DNA from: Mycolicibacterium sphagni
GTDB taxonomy: Bacteria > Actinomycetota > Actinomycetes > Mycobacteriales > Mycobacteriaceae
Direction of reading: 5' to 3'
Length of the DNA: 64,000 bases
NCBI RefSeq assembly: GCF_002250655.1
Contig: NZ_NOZR01000014.1
Span: 1 to 64,000, forward strand
This document shows, in pieces, positions 38,228 through 46,658 of this stretch. A program made the translations under genes and the position numbers. Under the pieces are notes generated by a model. It searched no databases. It saw only the letters and a list, made by a program, of their open reading frames with translations, and was not told where the DNA came from. Position 1 is the stretch's first letter. Each line of letters begins with the position of its first letter.

Positions 38228-39343
38228 TCAGCTGGTGCGGTCCGCGAGGCCATACGCCTCATACACATACGTGAGGTCGGCTCGGATACGTTCGGGATCG
38301 AGGCCGAACTGGTCGGGGGAGTGCTCATGACGACTCTTGTAGGCGCGTTGGCGTTGCGCCTGGACCCGGACCTCTTCGCGGAATTGTGCCGTGGGCTCGA
38401 TTTCGATGAAGTCAAGAATCCGCTCGATCGTCGGTTCGAGGTTCTGCAGCAGGTCGGTGTAGCGCACGACGCAGAGATTCCGTTCCGGGATGAGGCCCGT
38501 TGTCTGCGCCTCGTAGAACGTGTCGAGCATGGCGCGGGAAGCCTGGTAGAGGTTTTCGATCCAGCGCTCCTGGTCCTCTGTGTGGGTGCGGTTCCACACG
38601 TCGTAGCCGTTCTCCAGCACTCCGGCCAGCAACGACATTCCAGAGGGGATGACCTCGACCGGGTCGCGGATGATGTAAACGAGCTTGCAGTCCGGGTAGC
38701 GCTCCAGCACCTCCTGCAGCCGGAAGCCCAGCATGCTGGTTTTCGCCAGGATGCGCTGACGCCGCTTGTAGACCAGGTTCCGTCGCCAGCATGCCTCGTA
38801 ATAGCGGAAGAAGCGCTCCCGCTCATGGTCGGGCACACCGGCGATGCCGAAGTTGCGCCGGGACAGTTCGCTGCCCCACTGGTCTTGCCAGGCAAGGAAA
38901 TACGCCCAGGCAAACGGGCCGTCGAGGGTGCGGAAGAACCACGCCACGTCGTCAGTCTCGATACCCCGCAGGCTCGTGTCGTGCACATCGGAGGGGTGAT
39001 AACGCGCAGGTGAGAGTCGGTCCATGCGGGGGACGATGCGGCCGAGCAGCTTTCGCGCCGTAATGGCCGGAAAGAGCATCTCCCACAGCTCGAAGGAGGC
39101 CATCCCGCCCGCGCCGAGCAAGAGTCGGTGCAGGAACGTGGTGCCGCTGCGCGGGTTGCCCACGATGAAGATCGGCCGATCGATCGGCTGCTTGCGGTGG
39201 CCAGGGTAGACGAGATGGTCCAAACCCAGGGTTGCCGCCGAGATCGCCTGGCGCACCTGCAGAAGCAGGAACGCGCCGATCGGGCGCGCTCTGAACCCGA
39301 AGGTCTTCCTGATGACCCGGTAGAGCCGCAGGTAGTGGCTCAC
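38228..39343 (-). CDS. Sulfotransferase-family protein
   Basis: A 371-residue PAPS-dependent sulfotransferase-like protein. The 5'-phosphosulfate loop is FIVGNPRSGTTFLHRLL (about 58-74), and the 3'-phosphate-binding part is YIIRDPVEVIPSG (about 223-235). Mycobacterial members sulfate lipids and glycolipids; the acceptor here is unknown. The start is GTG 39343, with GGGAGGA upstream, overlapping the stop of the ketosynthase (GTGA). The longer reading from ATG 39355 is less likely. Confidence 0.87.
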   Translation of the reverse strand: MSHYLRLYRVIRKTFGFRARPIGAFLLLQVRQAISAATLGLDHLVYPGHRKQPIDRPIFIVGNPRSGTTFLHRLLLGAGGMASFELWEMLFPAITARKLLGRIVPRMDRLSPARYHPSDVHDTSLRGIETDDVAWFFRTLDGPFAWAYFLAWQDQWGSELSRRNFGIAGVPDHERERFFRYYEACWRRNLVYKRRQRILAKTSMLGFRLQEVLERYPDCKLVYIIRDPVEVIPSGMSLLAGVLENGYDVWNRTHTEDQERWIENLYQASRAMLDTFYEAQTTGLIPERNLCVVRYTDLLQNLEPTIERILDFIEIEPTAQFREEVRVQAQRQRAYKSRHEHSPDQFGLDPERIRADLTYVYEAYGLADRTS

Positions 39344-40368
39344 CGGTCCTCCCATACCGCGGCGGCCCCTACGATGGTGAAACCGGCGGCAGCGCTCGCG
39401 AGGACCATCTTGTGGCCGGCTTGCACCGAGCCTTGTTTAAGGCGGTAGTCCAATGCCAGGGCCCACGACGTACTGGCGGTGTTGCCGAACAACGAGTGCG
39501 TGAAGATTCCGGCTCGCGGACGTGCGCCGAGTCCGTTCAGCACTTGCTCCACCATCGATTCGCTGGGCTGGTGAAACACGTAATGGTCGACGTCCTCGGG
39601 CATCCATCCCACCGTGGACAACAGGCGCCGTATCTCGCCCGGCACGTGGACGCCGAGCGCGAACAACTCGTTGGACCTGGAGACGAAGTGCCCGTCCACC
39701 GGCGCCCGGCATAGGTCATAGTGCTCTGAAAATGTCTTGTGTTGTAGCGCCAACACCCGTGCGCCGCCCGCAGGCAGCAGGTCCCTGGTGACCAGTAGCG
39801 CTGCGGCGGCGTTGCCGAGTGTCAGTCCGGCCACCTCGAGTGCGACGTCTTCGATGGTCTGAAAGTCGTAGCTGACCCGGTCCCGGGTGATTTCCCCGGC
39901 GCAGATGAGTGCCGTGTCGATGTCGTCGTGGAGGGCGAAGTAACCGGCGACAACGTGGAGCGCTTCGATGAGTCCGGCGCAGGCGCATGTGACGTCCATG
40001 GCGTGCAGGGGCGTCGCGCCAAGCTGTCCAGCCACCTCGGTGGCTGTTGCGGGCTCGAAAGCGTCTCGGGCGATCCCGCCGTAGACCAGGAGGTCGACAT
40101 CGGTGGCTGCCACTCCGTTCTGCTCGAGGCAGGCGGTCGCCGCGCGCGTAGCGAACTCCCCGGGCGACACGGTGGCGTCCTCTTCGAGGTACCGCATCTT
40201 GCTGTTACATCGGTCGAAGGCATACCGAATGCCGAGCTCGATAGGCGCCCATTCGGCGGTGGTCCCGCGAAACGATTTCCGCACTCGTCCCAGCAACTCC
40301 TCGTTGTCCACCGCGGCATCGGGAAGCACCACCGCGGGCCGCGAGAGATGCAGTTGGGGAATCATCAT
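39340..40368 (-). CDS. Beta-ketoacyl-ACP synthase III-like (thiolase-fold) enzyme
   Basis: A 342-residue KAS III-family condensing enzyme with all three catalytic residues: Cys130 (TCACAGLIEAL), His in YVFHQPSES and Asn in LFGNTASTSW. It may start an acyl chain (FabH-like) or join two acyl chains (OleA-like), which sequence alone cannot settle. It is not the housekeeping fabH context. It is coupled to the sulfotransferase by GTGA. ATG 40368 and 40365 are both possible; no strong SD is seen. Confidence 0.83.
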   Translation of the reverse strand: MMIPQLHLSRPAVVLPDAAVDNEELLGRVRKSFRGTTAEWAPIELGIRYAFDRCNSKMRYLEEDATVSPGEFATRAATACLEQNGVAATDVDLLVYGGIARDAFEPATATEVAGQLGATPLHAMDVTCACAGLIEALHVVAGYFALHDDIDTALICAGEITRDRVSYDFQTIEDVALEVAGLTLGNAAAALLVTRDLLPAGGARVLALQHKTFSEHYDLCRAPVDGHFVSRSNELFALGVHVPGEIRRLLSTVGWMPEDVDHYVFHQPSESMVEQVLNGLGARPRAGIFTHSLFGNTASTSWALALDYRLKQGSVQAGHKMVLASAAAGFTIVGAAAVWEDR

Positions 40369-40784
40369 GAGGAGAACCGTTCTCGTGCGCTTGGTCGTGT
40401 GCTTGCTGCATCACAGTAATAGCTTGCTGCATCACAGTAATAGGAAGAGCCCTCCGCCACGGGACCCTTCGCCTCTCATTGTCGGCAGGTGTCGTCACAG
40501 ACGGGAACAGGCTCGTGTCGGCCCGATTCGTACCCGCACGCTAAGAGCCCTTGACCGCGGGCATTTAGCCCGAACGGCCCGACGAATCTCCCAGTGAAGT
40601 GCGGAAATGCCAGTGCGAGAACGGAAACAACCCGGTCCCGCCGGTGAGGTCGGCGCTCCCGTGCGTGTCGCCTGGTCACTGGCGGCCGCGGCTACACCGA
40701 CATGCCACAGTGAACGACGTCGTCGACGCCAGGCATCGTTGACCGTGTTTGCAGTGATTGCCGCACCGCGGGCTGCGAGTTGGC
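40369..40784. promoter_or_regulatory. Regulatory region with palindrome and tandem repeat
   Basis: The gap between the divergent ketosynthase and a membrane protein holds a 13-bp palindrome GAGAACCGTTCTC (40372-40384), only 3 nt upstream of the ketosynthase ATG, and a perfect tandem repeat of a 21-bp unit at 40401-40421 and 40422-40442. The rest (about 340 nt) shows no gene. Confidence 0.7.
40401..40442. repeat. Two tandem perfect 21-bp repeats
   Basis: A 21-bp unit beginning GCTTGCTGCATC and ending ACAGTAATA occurs twice without gap. 21 bp is two helical turns, so a protein could bind both on the same face. It lies 33 nt upstream of the ketosynthase start. Confidence 0.85.
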
Positions 40785-40790
40785 GATAAT
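40785..40790 (+). promoter_or_regulatory. Candidate -10 element (GATAAT), leaderless start
   Basis: GATAAT is 6 nt before the ATG at 40797 and is close to the strong TATAAT consensus. It selects ATG 40797 over an upstream in-frame ATG at 40758. Confidence 0.55.
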
Positions 40791-40796
40791 CCGTGC

Positions 40797-41540
40797 ATGA
40801 ACGATGCAGTTGGCGAACCGACGCAGCCCTCCCAGAGCGGCCATCGTTCGGGCGAACACCACGAGCGGCTCCCCACATGGCTGCGACCGGGCAACCCGGA
40901 GAGCCGTTGGCCGGTGTTCATCGCTTTGATCACCGCAATGGTCCTGCAGTACGCGATTCCGCTGCAGTACACCGTGGTTCCGCGGTGGCCACTGATCTCG
41001 TTGGAAGCCTTGCTGCTGGTGATCCTGACGGTCATCAATCCGGTCCGGCTGACTCGCTCCACCCAGCTGGGCAAAGCCGCCACCCTGGTGCTGCTCATCG
41101 CGATCACCCTCGACAACACCGCCTCGGCCGTGATCCTGGACTACCGAATCCTGACCGGGCAGGTGAGCAATAACGCCGCGGTGCTGCTGGGCAGCGGTGG
41201 GGCGGTCTTCTTGACCAACATCATCGCGTTCGGCATCTGGTATTGGGAAACCGATCTGGGTGGTCCTTTCGGGCGATCCGGCGTCGATGAACGCCATCCC
41301 AAGCGGTGCTATCCCGATTTCATGTTCCCTCAGACTGACAAGCCTGAACTGGCGCCGAAAGACTGGGAACCGCGTTTCTTGGACTACCTCTACGTCAGCT
41401 TCACCAATGTGGTGGCCTTCTCGCCGACGGACACGATGCCGCTGACGCGCCGTGCCAAGGCCATGATGGCGCTGCAGTCCCTGGTGGCAGTGTCAACACT
41501 GGCCCTGGTGATAGCCCGCGCCATCAACGTTCTGAAATAA
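40797..41540 (+). CDS. DUF1345-like multi-pass membrane protein
   Basis: A 247-residue membrane protein with about six hydrophobic helices. A cytoplasmic N-terminus precedes paired helices (VFIALITAMVLQYAIPL, LEALLLVILTVI, ATLVLLIAITLDN, FLTNIIAFGIWYW). The C-terminal motif YLYVSFTNVVAFSPTDTMPLTRRAK is typical of DUF1345 proteins. Function unknown. It is transcribed divergently from the ketosynthase and converges with the next gene. Confidence 0.78.
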   Translation: MNDAVGEPTQPSQSGHRSGEHHERLPTWLRPGNPESRWPVFIALITAMVLQYAIPLQYTVVPRWPLISLEALLLVILTVINPVRLTRSTQLGKAATLVLLIAITLDNTASAVILDYRILTGQVSNNAAVLLGSGGAVFLTNIIAFGIWYWETDLGGPFGRSGVDERHPKRCYPDFMFPQTDKPELAPKDWEPRFLDYLYVSFTNVVAFSPTDTMPLTRRAKAMMALQSLVAVSTLALVIARAINVLK

Positions 41541-41607
41541 CGATGCGAACGGTGCGCGAGAATCGGGCTGGGGTTGTTGAGCTGATCGATGTAGGTGCTC
41601 GCATCGT
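41540..41607. terminator. Possible convergent terminator (long-loop inverted repeat)
   Basis: A 9-bp perfect inverted repeat ACGATGCGA / TCGCATCGT encloses ~50 nt between two convergent genes. The long loop makes this a weak call. Confidence 0.3.
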
Positions 41608-41628
41608 GGTCGTTGACAGGCTTGATCC

Positions 41629-42750
41629 TCAGAACGCGGGCACGCCGTCCCGGTGGGGGTGAAGTGCACCGAGTGGCGACGTGAGTGGCAGATGCAGCGC
41701 ATCGACAATCCCCGCGGGTGCCTCACACACCCACGGGATGGCGTTGACTGCGCGCATGCCGGTCGCAAGCAGGCCGTGGTCGTTGGCGCTCTCACCGTCG
41801 CGGTAACCCACTTCGAATTCACCGTCGAAGGACGGCTCGCCATCGATGATGACCCGCCAGATACCGTCGGTCCCGCCGGTGCGCCCCGTCGGCCATTCTG
41901 GTGCGAGATCGTCGGCCATCCGGTCGACGTGTTCGATCGTGATGACTTCTTGGCCGTCCACAACCCCGACGCAGCGGGCGTAGGTCGCGCCGACTGTTCC
42001 CGCTTCGATAACTCCGCAGGCGGTATCGAGTCGCCGAGGAGTGGGCAGGAACTCGCAGGTCTCTCGGATCTCGTCGAGCTCTACGCCCAACGCGTCGGCC
42101 ACCATCGTGACCGCGGCGCCCCATCCCCACTTGAGCACTCCGGGGCGTTTGAGGCCGCCCTGGTAGTCCAGCGGTTGGCCGAAACCGAACAACTCTCGCA
42201 CGTCGAACTCGACCGGGTACTGCGAGTAGTTGGTGATCTCGATGCCGCGCACTGAGTACACGCGGTGTGACATCGACAGAAGGGCGATGGGGAAGAGGTC
42301 ACATCCAAAGCCCGGCTCGATACCGGACGAATAGATCGAGCTGTTGCCGGCGCGGCAGGCTTCGCGGATGGGCTCGAGAAAGCGTTCGGAGAGCGAGCCT
42401 CTCTCGTACACCAGGCCGGGCAGAGAGGTCGTCACGATGTTCTTGCCGGCGGCCAGGATCTGGCAGAAGTCGGCGAGCGCCTCTTTGGGCCGGGGTCCGG
42501 CGGGTGCGGCGTACATGATGCAGTCGGCGTCTCCGCCGAGCAGGGCGTCGATGTCGCGGGTAGCCGTGACGCCCAGGGGATCGATACCAGCCAGGGTCCC
42601 GATATCCTGACCGTCCTTGGCGGCCGAGTGAACCCAGGCGCCAACGAGTTCGAGGTTGGGGCGGTCGGCTGCCGTGCGGATGGCATAACGCCCGACGCCG
42701 CCCGTTGCCCAGACCACGACCTTGTATGTCTTGCCCGTCGTCGACCTCAT
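41629..42750 (-). CDS. DapB-like NAD(P)-dependent dehydrogenase (paralogue 1)
   Basis: A 373-residue Rossmann-fold protein related to dihydrodipicolinate reductase and to the amine dehydrogenase/Ord family. The dinucleotide motif is VVVWATGGVGRYAIR (11-25); then NIVTTSLPGLVY and the conserved SSGIEPGFGCDL. Most residues outside the termini match the paralogue at 44054. DapB itself lies in lysine biosynthesis and this is not it; the substrate is unknown. SD GGGAAGGA precedes the ATG. Divergent from a VOC protein. Confidence 0.82.
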   Translation of the reverse strand: MRSTTGKTYKVVVWATGGVGRYAIRTAADRPNLELVGAWVHSAAKDGQDIGTLAGIDPLGVTATRDIDALLGGDADCIMYAAPAGPRPKEALADFCQILAAGKNIVTTSLPGLVYERGSLSERFLEPIREACRAGNSSIYSSGIEPGFGCDLFPIALLSMSHRVYSVRGIEITNYSQYPVEFDVRELFGFGQPLDYQGGLKRPGVLKWGWGAAVTMVADALGVELDEIRETCEFLPTPRRLDTACGVIEAGTVGATYARCVGVVDGQEVITIEHVDRMADDLAPEWPTGRTGGTDGIWRVIIDGEPSFDGEFEVGYRDGESANDHGLLATGMRAVNAIPWVCEAPAGIVDALHLPLTSPLGALHPHRDGVPAF

Positions 42751-42794
42751 GGTGAATCCTTCCCGGGGATGCTGGCTTAGTTAAACGATAAAGT

Positions 42795-42801
42795 GTGTAA
42801 T
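42795..42801. promoter_or_regulatory. GTGTAAT half-site matching the TetR operator
   Basis: GTGTAAT here is identical to the half-site of the palindrome at 44007-44020 and lies between the divergent dehydrogenase and VOC genes. The other half is degenerate. Confidence 0.45.
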
Positions 42802-42807
42802 GTTTTT

Positions 42808-43242
42808 ATGTCCGAAAATTCGAACGAATCGAGCCGAGCGAACAGCGTTCATCACGTGGTGTTTGCGGTGCCGCAGGAGCAGCTCTCGGATACCGCACAG
42901 TTCTTCTCGGAGTTGGGTTTTCGTTTCCAGACCATCGAGCTCGAAGACGTGGGACTGCGGGTGCTGCTGGACTGGGACGGTGGGGTTGAATTGGTGACTC
43001 CACTGCCCTCGGCAGCGGACGGCGAAAATGCGGTGGCGAATTTTCTGCAGCAGAACGGCCCCGGTGTGTATTCGGTGGTGATCCGTGTCGGCGACGCTCC
43101 GGCCGCTGAGCAGGTGGCGCAGCGATACGGCGCGCAGACTCTGTTCCATCAACATCGTGGCGGTGACGGGTACGAGCTCGACGAGATCGAGATGTCGGTC
43201 CTCGGGCTACCACTGACGTTCCTGTCCACCGATCTGCCGTAA
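42808..43242 (+). CDS. VOC-family protein (epimerase-like)
   Basis: A 144-residue VOC-fold protein: SVHHVVFAVPQEQLSDTAQFFSELGFRF, GVELVTPLP and a C-terminal GLPLTFL strand, resembling methylmalonyl-CoA epimerase-type proteins. Metal ligands would be the first His and Glu. It is divergent from paralogue 1 and converges with the TetR gene (gap 6 nt). ATG 42808 preferred over GTG 42793, which lies in the putative operator half-site. Confidence 0.78.
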   Translation: MSENSNESSRANSVHHVVFAVPQEQLSDTAQFFSELGFRFQTIELEDVGLRVLLDWDGGVELVTPLPSAADGENAVANFLQQNGPGVYSVVIRVGDAPAAEQVAQRYGAQTLFHQHRGGDGYELDEIEMSVLGLPLTFLSTDLP

Positions 43243-43248
43243 TCTCGC

Positions 43249-43866
43249 TCAGCCGCCGTGTGATTCGACATAGGCGGTGATCACGTCGATGAGCGCCCTG
43301 CGGTCTCGGGAGGAGTCCACGGGTTCCGGCCACACCATCTGTGCGACCACCAGGCCGCGCAACGTTGCCCAGATCAGGTTGCCGATCCGGCCGGCGTGCG
43401 GCGCGGACAGCCCCTCCCCGAGGTGGCGCCCAAGGCTGGTCAACGTGGACATCAGGTCGGTGAGGTGGGTGTTGGCGACGGCGTCGCGAAGGCCGCGGGT
43501 CGAGATCAGGATTTCCAGCGCAGCCATCGATGTCGGACTCGAGAATGCGTCCCAGATCGTATCGATGACGAACTCGGTTCGCGCTCGCACGTCGCCTGCC
43601 CGCACGGTCGGCGGTGGTAACTCGTCTAGGGCATCGAGCAGTTCGCCGAAACCCTTGTCCACCAACGCCATCAGCAAGCCGTCCAAATCGCCGAAGTGGT
43701 ATTGGACGACACCCCAGGTCACACCGGCGCGTTCGGTGATGTGTCGGACGCTGGGTGGGGCAAATCCCTCGTCGAGGATGCAACGCACCGTCTCATCGAT
43801 GACGGCAGCGCGGGTGCGGTCGGCCCGGGCTTGACTGCCGGTGGCCGGCCGACGAGGTGCGGTCAT
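43249..43866 (-). CDS. TetR-family transcriptional regulator
   Basis: A 205-residue TetR protein. The HTH is in the N-terminal 55 residues (GFAPPSVRHITERAGVTWGVVQYHFGDLDGL), followed by a helical ligand-binding domain with Trp- and Leu-rich segments. The ATG at 43866 is preferred to GTG 43893 since the HTH begins at the usual distance. It is divergent from dehydrogenase paralogue 2, with a palindromic operator in between, and so probably represses it and itself. Confidence 0.88.
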   Translation of the reverse strand: MTAPRRPATGSQARADRTRAAVIDETVRCILDEGFAPPSVRHITERAGVTWGVVQYHFGDLDGLLMALVDKGFGELLDALDELPPPTVRAGDVRARTEFVIDTIWDAFSSPTSMAALEILISTRGLRDAVANTHLTDLMSTLTSLGRHLGEGLSAPHAGRIGNLIWATLRGLVVAQMVWPEPVDSSRDRRALIDVITAYVESHGG

Positions 43867-44006
43867 GAGATCGGAGTTACCGCAGCACGCCACGCACCGA
43901 CACCTCTGCTGCTCCCTGTGCCGATCGCGACCTCGTCGTCGAGCACATCCATGGTCAACGTCCCTTGCCGTTCGATCGCGTCGCCCGATAAGCCTGTCGC
44001 AAAAAA

Positions 44007-44027
44007 ATTACACGTGTAATCATTACA
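44007..44027. promoter_or_regulatory. TetR operator: overlapping palindromes
   Basis: ATTACACGTGTAAT (44007-44020) is a perfect 14-bp palindrome, and TGTAATCATTACA (44015-44027) is a second, overlapping one. Three copies of the half-site ATTACA(C) are thus interleaved. The site lies 27 nt before the ATG of the dehydrogenase, covering its promoter. Confidence 0.75.
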
Positions 44028-44053
44028 GGACAAGAGCGAGAGGAGTCGCAACG

Positions 44054-45217
44054 ATGCGGCAGGAACCCTTGGATAACCCGGAGCAGTCGTACAAGGTCGT
44101 GGTGTGGGCGACCGGGAGGGTCGGACGATTGGCCATCCGCGCGGTGGCCGACCGACCGAACCTCGAACTCGTGGGTGTGTGGGTGCACTCAGAATCCAAG
44201 GATGGCAAGGATGCCGGCATCATTGCCGGCATCGATCCACTGGGCGTGGCTGCGACCCGCGATGCCGCGGCCATTCTGGCCGGCGACGCGGACTGCATCA
44301 TCTACACGGGGCCCGCGACCAGCCGCCCTCGCGAAGCGATCACCGACTTCTGCCACATCCTGGAGTCGGGCAAGAACATTGTCACCACCTCCGTTCCCGG
44401 TCTGGTCTACCCGCGAGGATCCATCAAGGAGTCGACCGTGCAGCGCATCGTCGACTCGGCGATCAAGGGCGGCAGCTCGATCTATTCATCGGGCATCGAA
44501 CCCGGATTCGGATGCGATCTGCTGGCTGTTGCGATGGCGTCGATGTCGAATCGGATCTACTCGATCCGAGGCTTGGAGATCACCGATTACTCGCGTGACA
44601 ACACCGTGTACGAAATGCGGGAGCTGTTCGGCTTCGGTCAGCCGATGGACTATCAAGGCGGAATCATGATGCCCGGCGTGATCAGGTACGGCTGGGGCGC
44701 TGCGGTCACCATGGTCGCCGAAGCGCTCGGCGTACAGCTGGACGAGATACGCGAAACGTGCGAGTTCGCACCGTCACCGCGCAGACTCGAGACTCTCTCC
44801 GGGGTAATCGAACCTGGCACGGTCGCGGCGGTCTGGTTCCGCTGCATCGGCGTGATCGAGGGCCGGGAAGTAATCACGATCGAGCACGTCGATCGGATGG
44901 CAGAAGACGTAGCACCGGACTGGCCGAAGAGCCGTGCCGGCGGCATCGATGGCGTGTGGCGCGTGATTATCGAAGGTGAGCCCAGCTTCGACGCCGAATT
45001 CGAAACCGGCTTCAACTCCGATGAGGACTCCACCGATCACGGGCTGCTCGCGACCGGTATGCGTGCTATCAACGCCATTCCGTGGGTCTGTCACGCGGCA
45101 CCGGGTCTCGTTGATGCACTGCACATCCCGCTAACGCCGGCGATCGGATCGCTGCGCCCACGCCGAGACGGAATCACCACGATCGAGGGTCACCACGACG
45201 CTCGGACAAAGGTCTAG
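44054..45217 (+). CDS. DapB-like NAD(P)-dependent dehydrogenase (paralogue 2)
   Basis: A 387-residue paralogue of the gene at 41629, sharing VVVWATGRVGRLAIR, RPNLELVG, GIDPLGV, NIVTTS, SSIYSSGIEPGFGCDL, ELFGFGQP and ITIEHVDRM. The two proteins are clearly similar along their full length. AGAGGAG precedes the ATG at 44054; the longer ORF from 43841 overlaps the TetR gene and operator. Control by the adjacent TetR protein is inferred. Confidence 0.84.
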   Translation: MRQEPLDNPEQSYKVVVWATGRVGRLAIRAVADRPNLELVGVWVHSESKDGKDAGIIAGIDPLGVAATRDAAAILAGDADCIIYTGPATSRPREAITDFCHILESGKNIVTTSVPGLVYPRGSIKESTVQRIVDSAIKGGSSIYSSGIEPGFGCDLLAVAMASMSNRIYSIRGLEITDYSRDNTVYEMRELFGFGQPMDYQGGIMMPGVIRYGWGAAVTMVAEALGVQLDEIRETCEFAPSPRRLETLSGVIEPGTVAAVWFRCIGVIEGREVITIEHVDRMAEDVAPDWPKSRAGGIDGVWRVIIEGEPSFDAEFETGFNSDEDSTDHGLLATGMRAINAIPWVCHAAPGLVDALHIPLTPAIGSLRPRRDGITTIEGHHDARTKV

Positions 45218-45596
45218 GACAGCGTCCACACGTATGTAAGCAAACTCTTTGCCATATGCTCAAACAGTTGTGCAAACACACAAAGCAGCAGCGCTCCTAC
45301 GGGATGAGGCATACGACAGCAAACCCCTGATCGTCTCCAGGGATCGGCTCACGATGCGCGGTCAGAACTAGCCGCGTGTCATGGGCGTCTGACTCCCGCT
45401 GTCGGGGTAGGCCGAGGCCTGTTGGAAGGCAGTTTGACCGGTTACCCTGTGTCCGCTCAAGTCAGTGTGGCTGCTCAAACATAGGGGCGATCACCCGGTG
45501 CGGGCGCCGATGAGGCCTGCCGTTCTGCGGCCCTCGTCACGCCGGTACACGCCCCTGAATGCGCTCAGTCGCGACCTACGGCGGGGGGTTTCGGCC
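45218..45596. other. Intergenic region, 379 nt
   Basis: No gene is seen. A 13-nt inverted repeat GCAAA-CTC-TTTGC lies at 45240-45252 just after the dehydrogenase stop, and the 10-mer TGCTCAAACA occurs at 45257-45266 and 45472-45481. A G-rich SD (GGGGGG) precedes the AKR ATG at 45597. Confidence 0.5.
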
Positions 45597-46538
45597 ATGG
45601 ACACATCCACAGCGTTACGTCGTCAAACGATTCACCTTGCCCACGGCTCGGGGGCGATCCCGGTTGTCGGGTTCGGCACGTTGATTCCGGATTTGGCCGA
45701 GACCACGCAGGCGGTCAAAACCGCGCTGGGGGTGGGGTTCCGACATTTTGATTGCGCGGAACGCTACCGCAACGAAGAAGCGGTCGGTGCCGCATTGCAC
45801 GACGCATTCCAGGCCGGGGCGGTTGCGCGGGCCGACGTATTCATCACCACGAAGTTGTGGAATACCAACCACCGCCCCGAGCGGGTTGGACCTGCGTTCG
45901 AGGCGAGCCGGCGTCGGCTGCAGATCGACTATGTCGATTGCTATTTGATCCATACCCCATTTGCATTTGCCCCTGGTGACGACCAGGACCCGAGAGATGC
46001 TCGCGGTGAGGTGATCTACGACGACGGGGTCACCCTGGTGCAAACGTGGCAGGCGTTGGAGCGCTTAGTCGACGACGGAGCCTGCCGGTCAATTGGCCTG
46101 TCGAATGTGTCGTTGGAGAAGCTGCGTGAGATCGTCTCCGCCGCAAGGATTTTGCCCGCGGTGGTGGAGGTCGAGTCCCATCCTTACCTACCCGAATGGG
46201 AACTGCTCGACTTCTGCCGCGATCATGGGATCGTACTGCTGGCATTCGCCCCGCTCGGGCACTCCATGGAACCAAAGCTGGTGGACGACCCGGTGATCAC
46301 AGCGATTGCGGAGCGCGTGCACCTGTCGCCAGCCCAGGTACTGCTGTCCTGGGCCGCGCAGCGAGGCACTGCATTTCTCACCACTTCGACCAAACCCCAA
46401 CGGATTCAAGAAAACTACGAGATTTCATTGCTGCCCGACGATGCTATGGACGACATCCGGTACCGCATCACCTCCGCCATCAGGTTCAACGCGGTAGTGA
46501 ACAGCGGACAGCCTGGCTTCATCCCCCGCAAGGAATAA
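45597..46538 (+). CDS. Aldo/keto reductase
   Basis: A 313-residue AKR with the complete tetrad Asp52, Tyr57, Lys86 and His119 (FDCAERY, TTKLW, LIHTPF). Fold and length match AKR5-type 2,5-diketo-gluconate-reductase-like enzymes of mycobacteria; the substrate is unknown. The ATG at 45597 follows GGGGGG; an upstream in-frame reading from 45465 adds a non-conserved tail. Confidence 0.87.
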   Translation: MDTSTALRRQTIHLAHGSGAIPVVGFGTLIPDLAETTQAVKTALGVGFRHFDCAERYRNEEAVGAALHDAFQAGAVARADVFITTKLWNTNHRPERVGPAFEASRRRLQIDYVDCYLIHTPFAFAPGDDQDPRDARGEVIYDDGVTLVQTWQALERLVDDGACRSIGLSNVSLEKLREIVSAARILPAVVEVESHPYLPEWELLDFCRDHGIVLLAFAPLGHSMEPKLVDDPVITAIAERVHLSPAQVLLSWAAQRGTAFLTTSTKPQRIQENYEISLLPDDAMDDIRYRITSAIRFNAVVNSGQPGFIPRKE

Positions 46539-46618
46539 CCCGAAGATGCAAGACGGAAGGGCAATCGTGGATTTTGCTAGCCGGGCCAACGTGAACAGTC
46601 GAAATATTGCGTCGCGCA

Positions 46619-46638
46619 GACTATTTCAGCGGATAGTC
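46619..46638. promoter_or_regulatory. Inverted repeat before SDR gene
   Basis: GACTAT-N8-ATAGTC, 6-bp arms, 20 nt before the GTG at 46659. A possible operator for a dimeric regulator. Confidence 0.4.
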
Positions 46639-46658
46639 ACTGATGGCGGGCACTCCCA

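Noticed and set aside
37802..39013. 403-residue plus-strand frame across the repeat-protein and sulfotransferase genes
   Set aside because: Compositionally biased shadow; both minus-strand genes have recognisable features.
40401..40442. CRISPR-like array
   Set aside because: Only two contiguous 21-bp units without spacers, so this is a tandem repeat, not a CRISPR.
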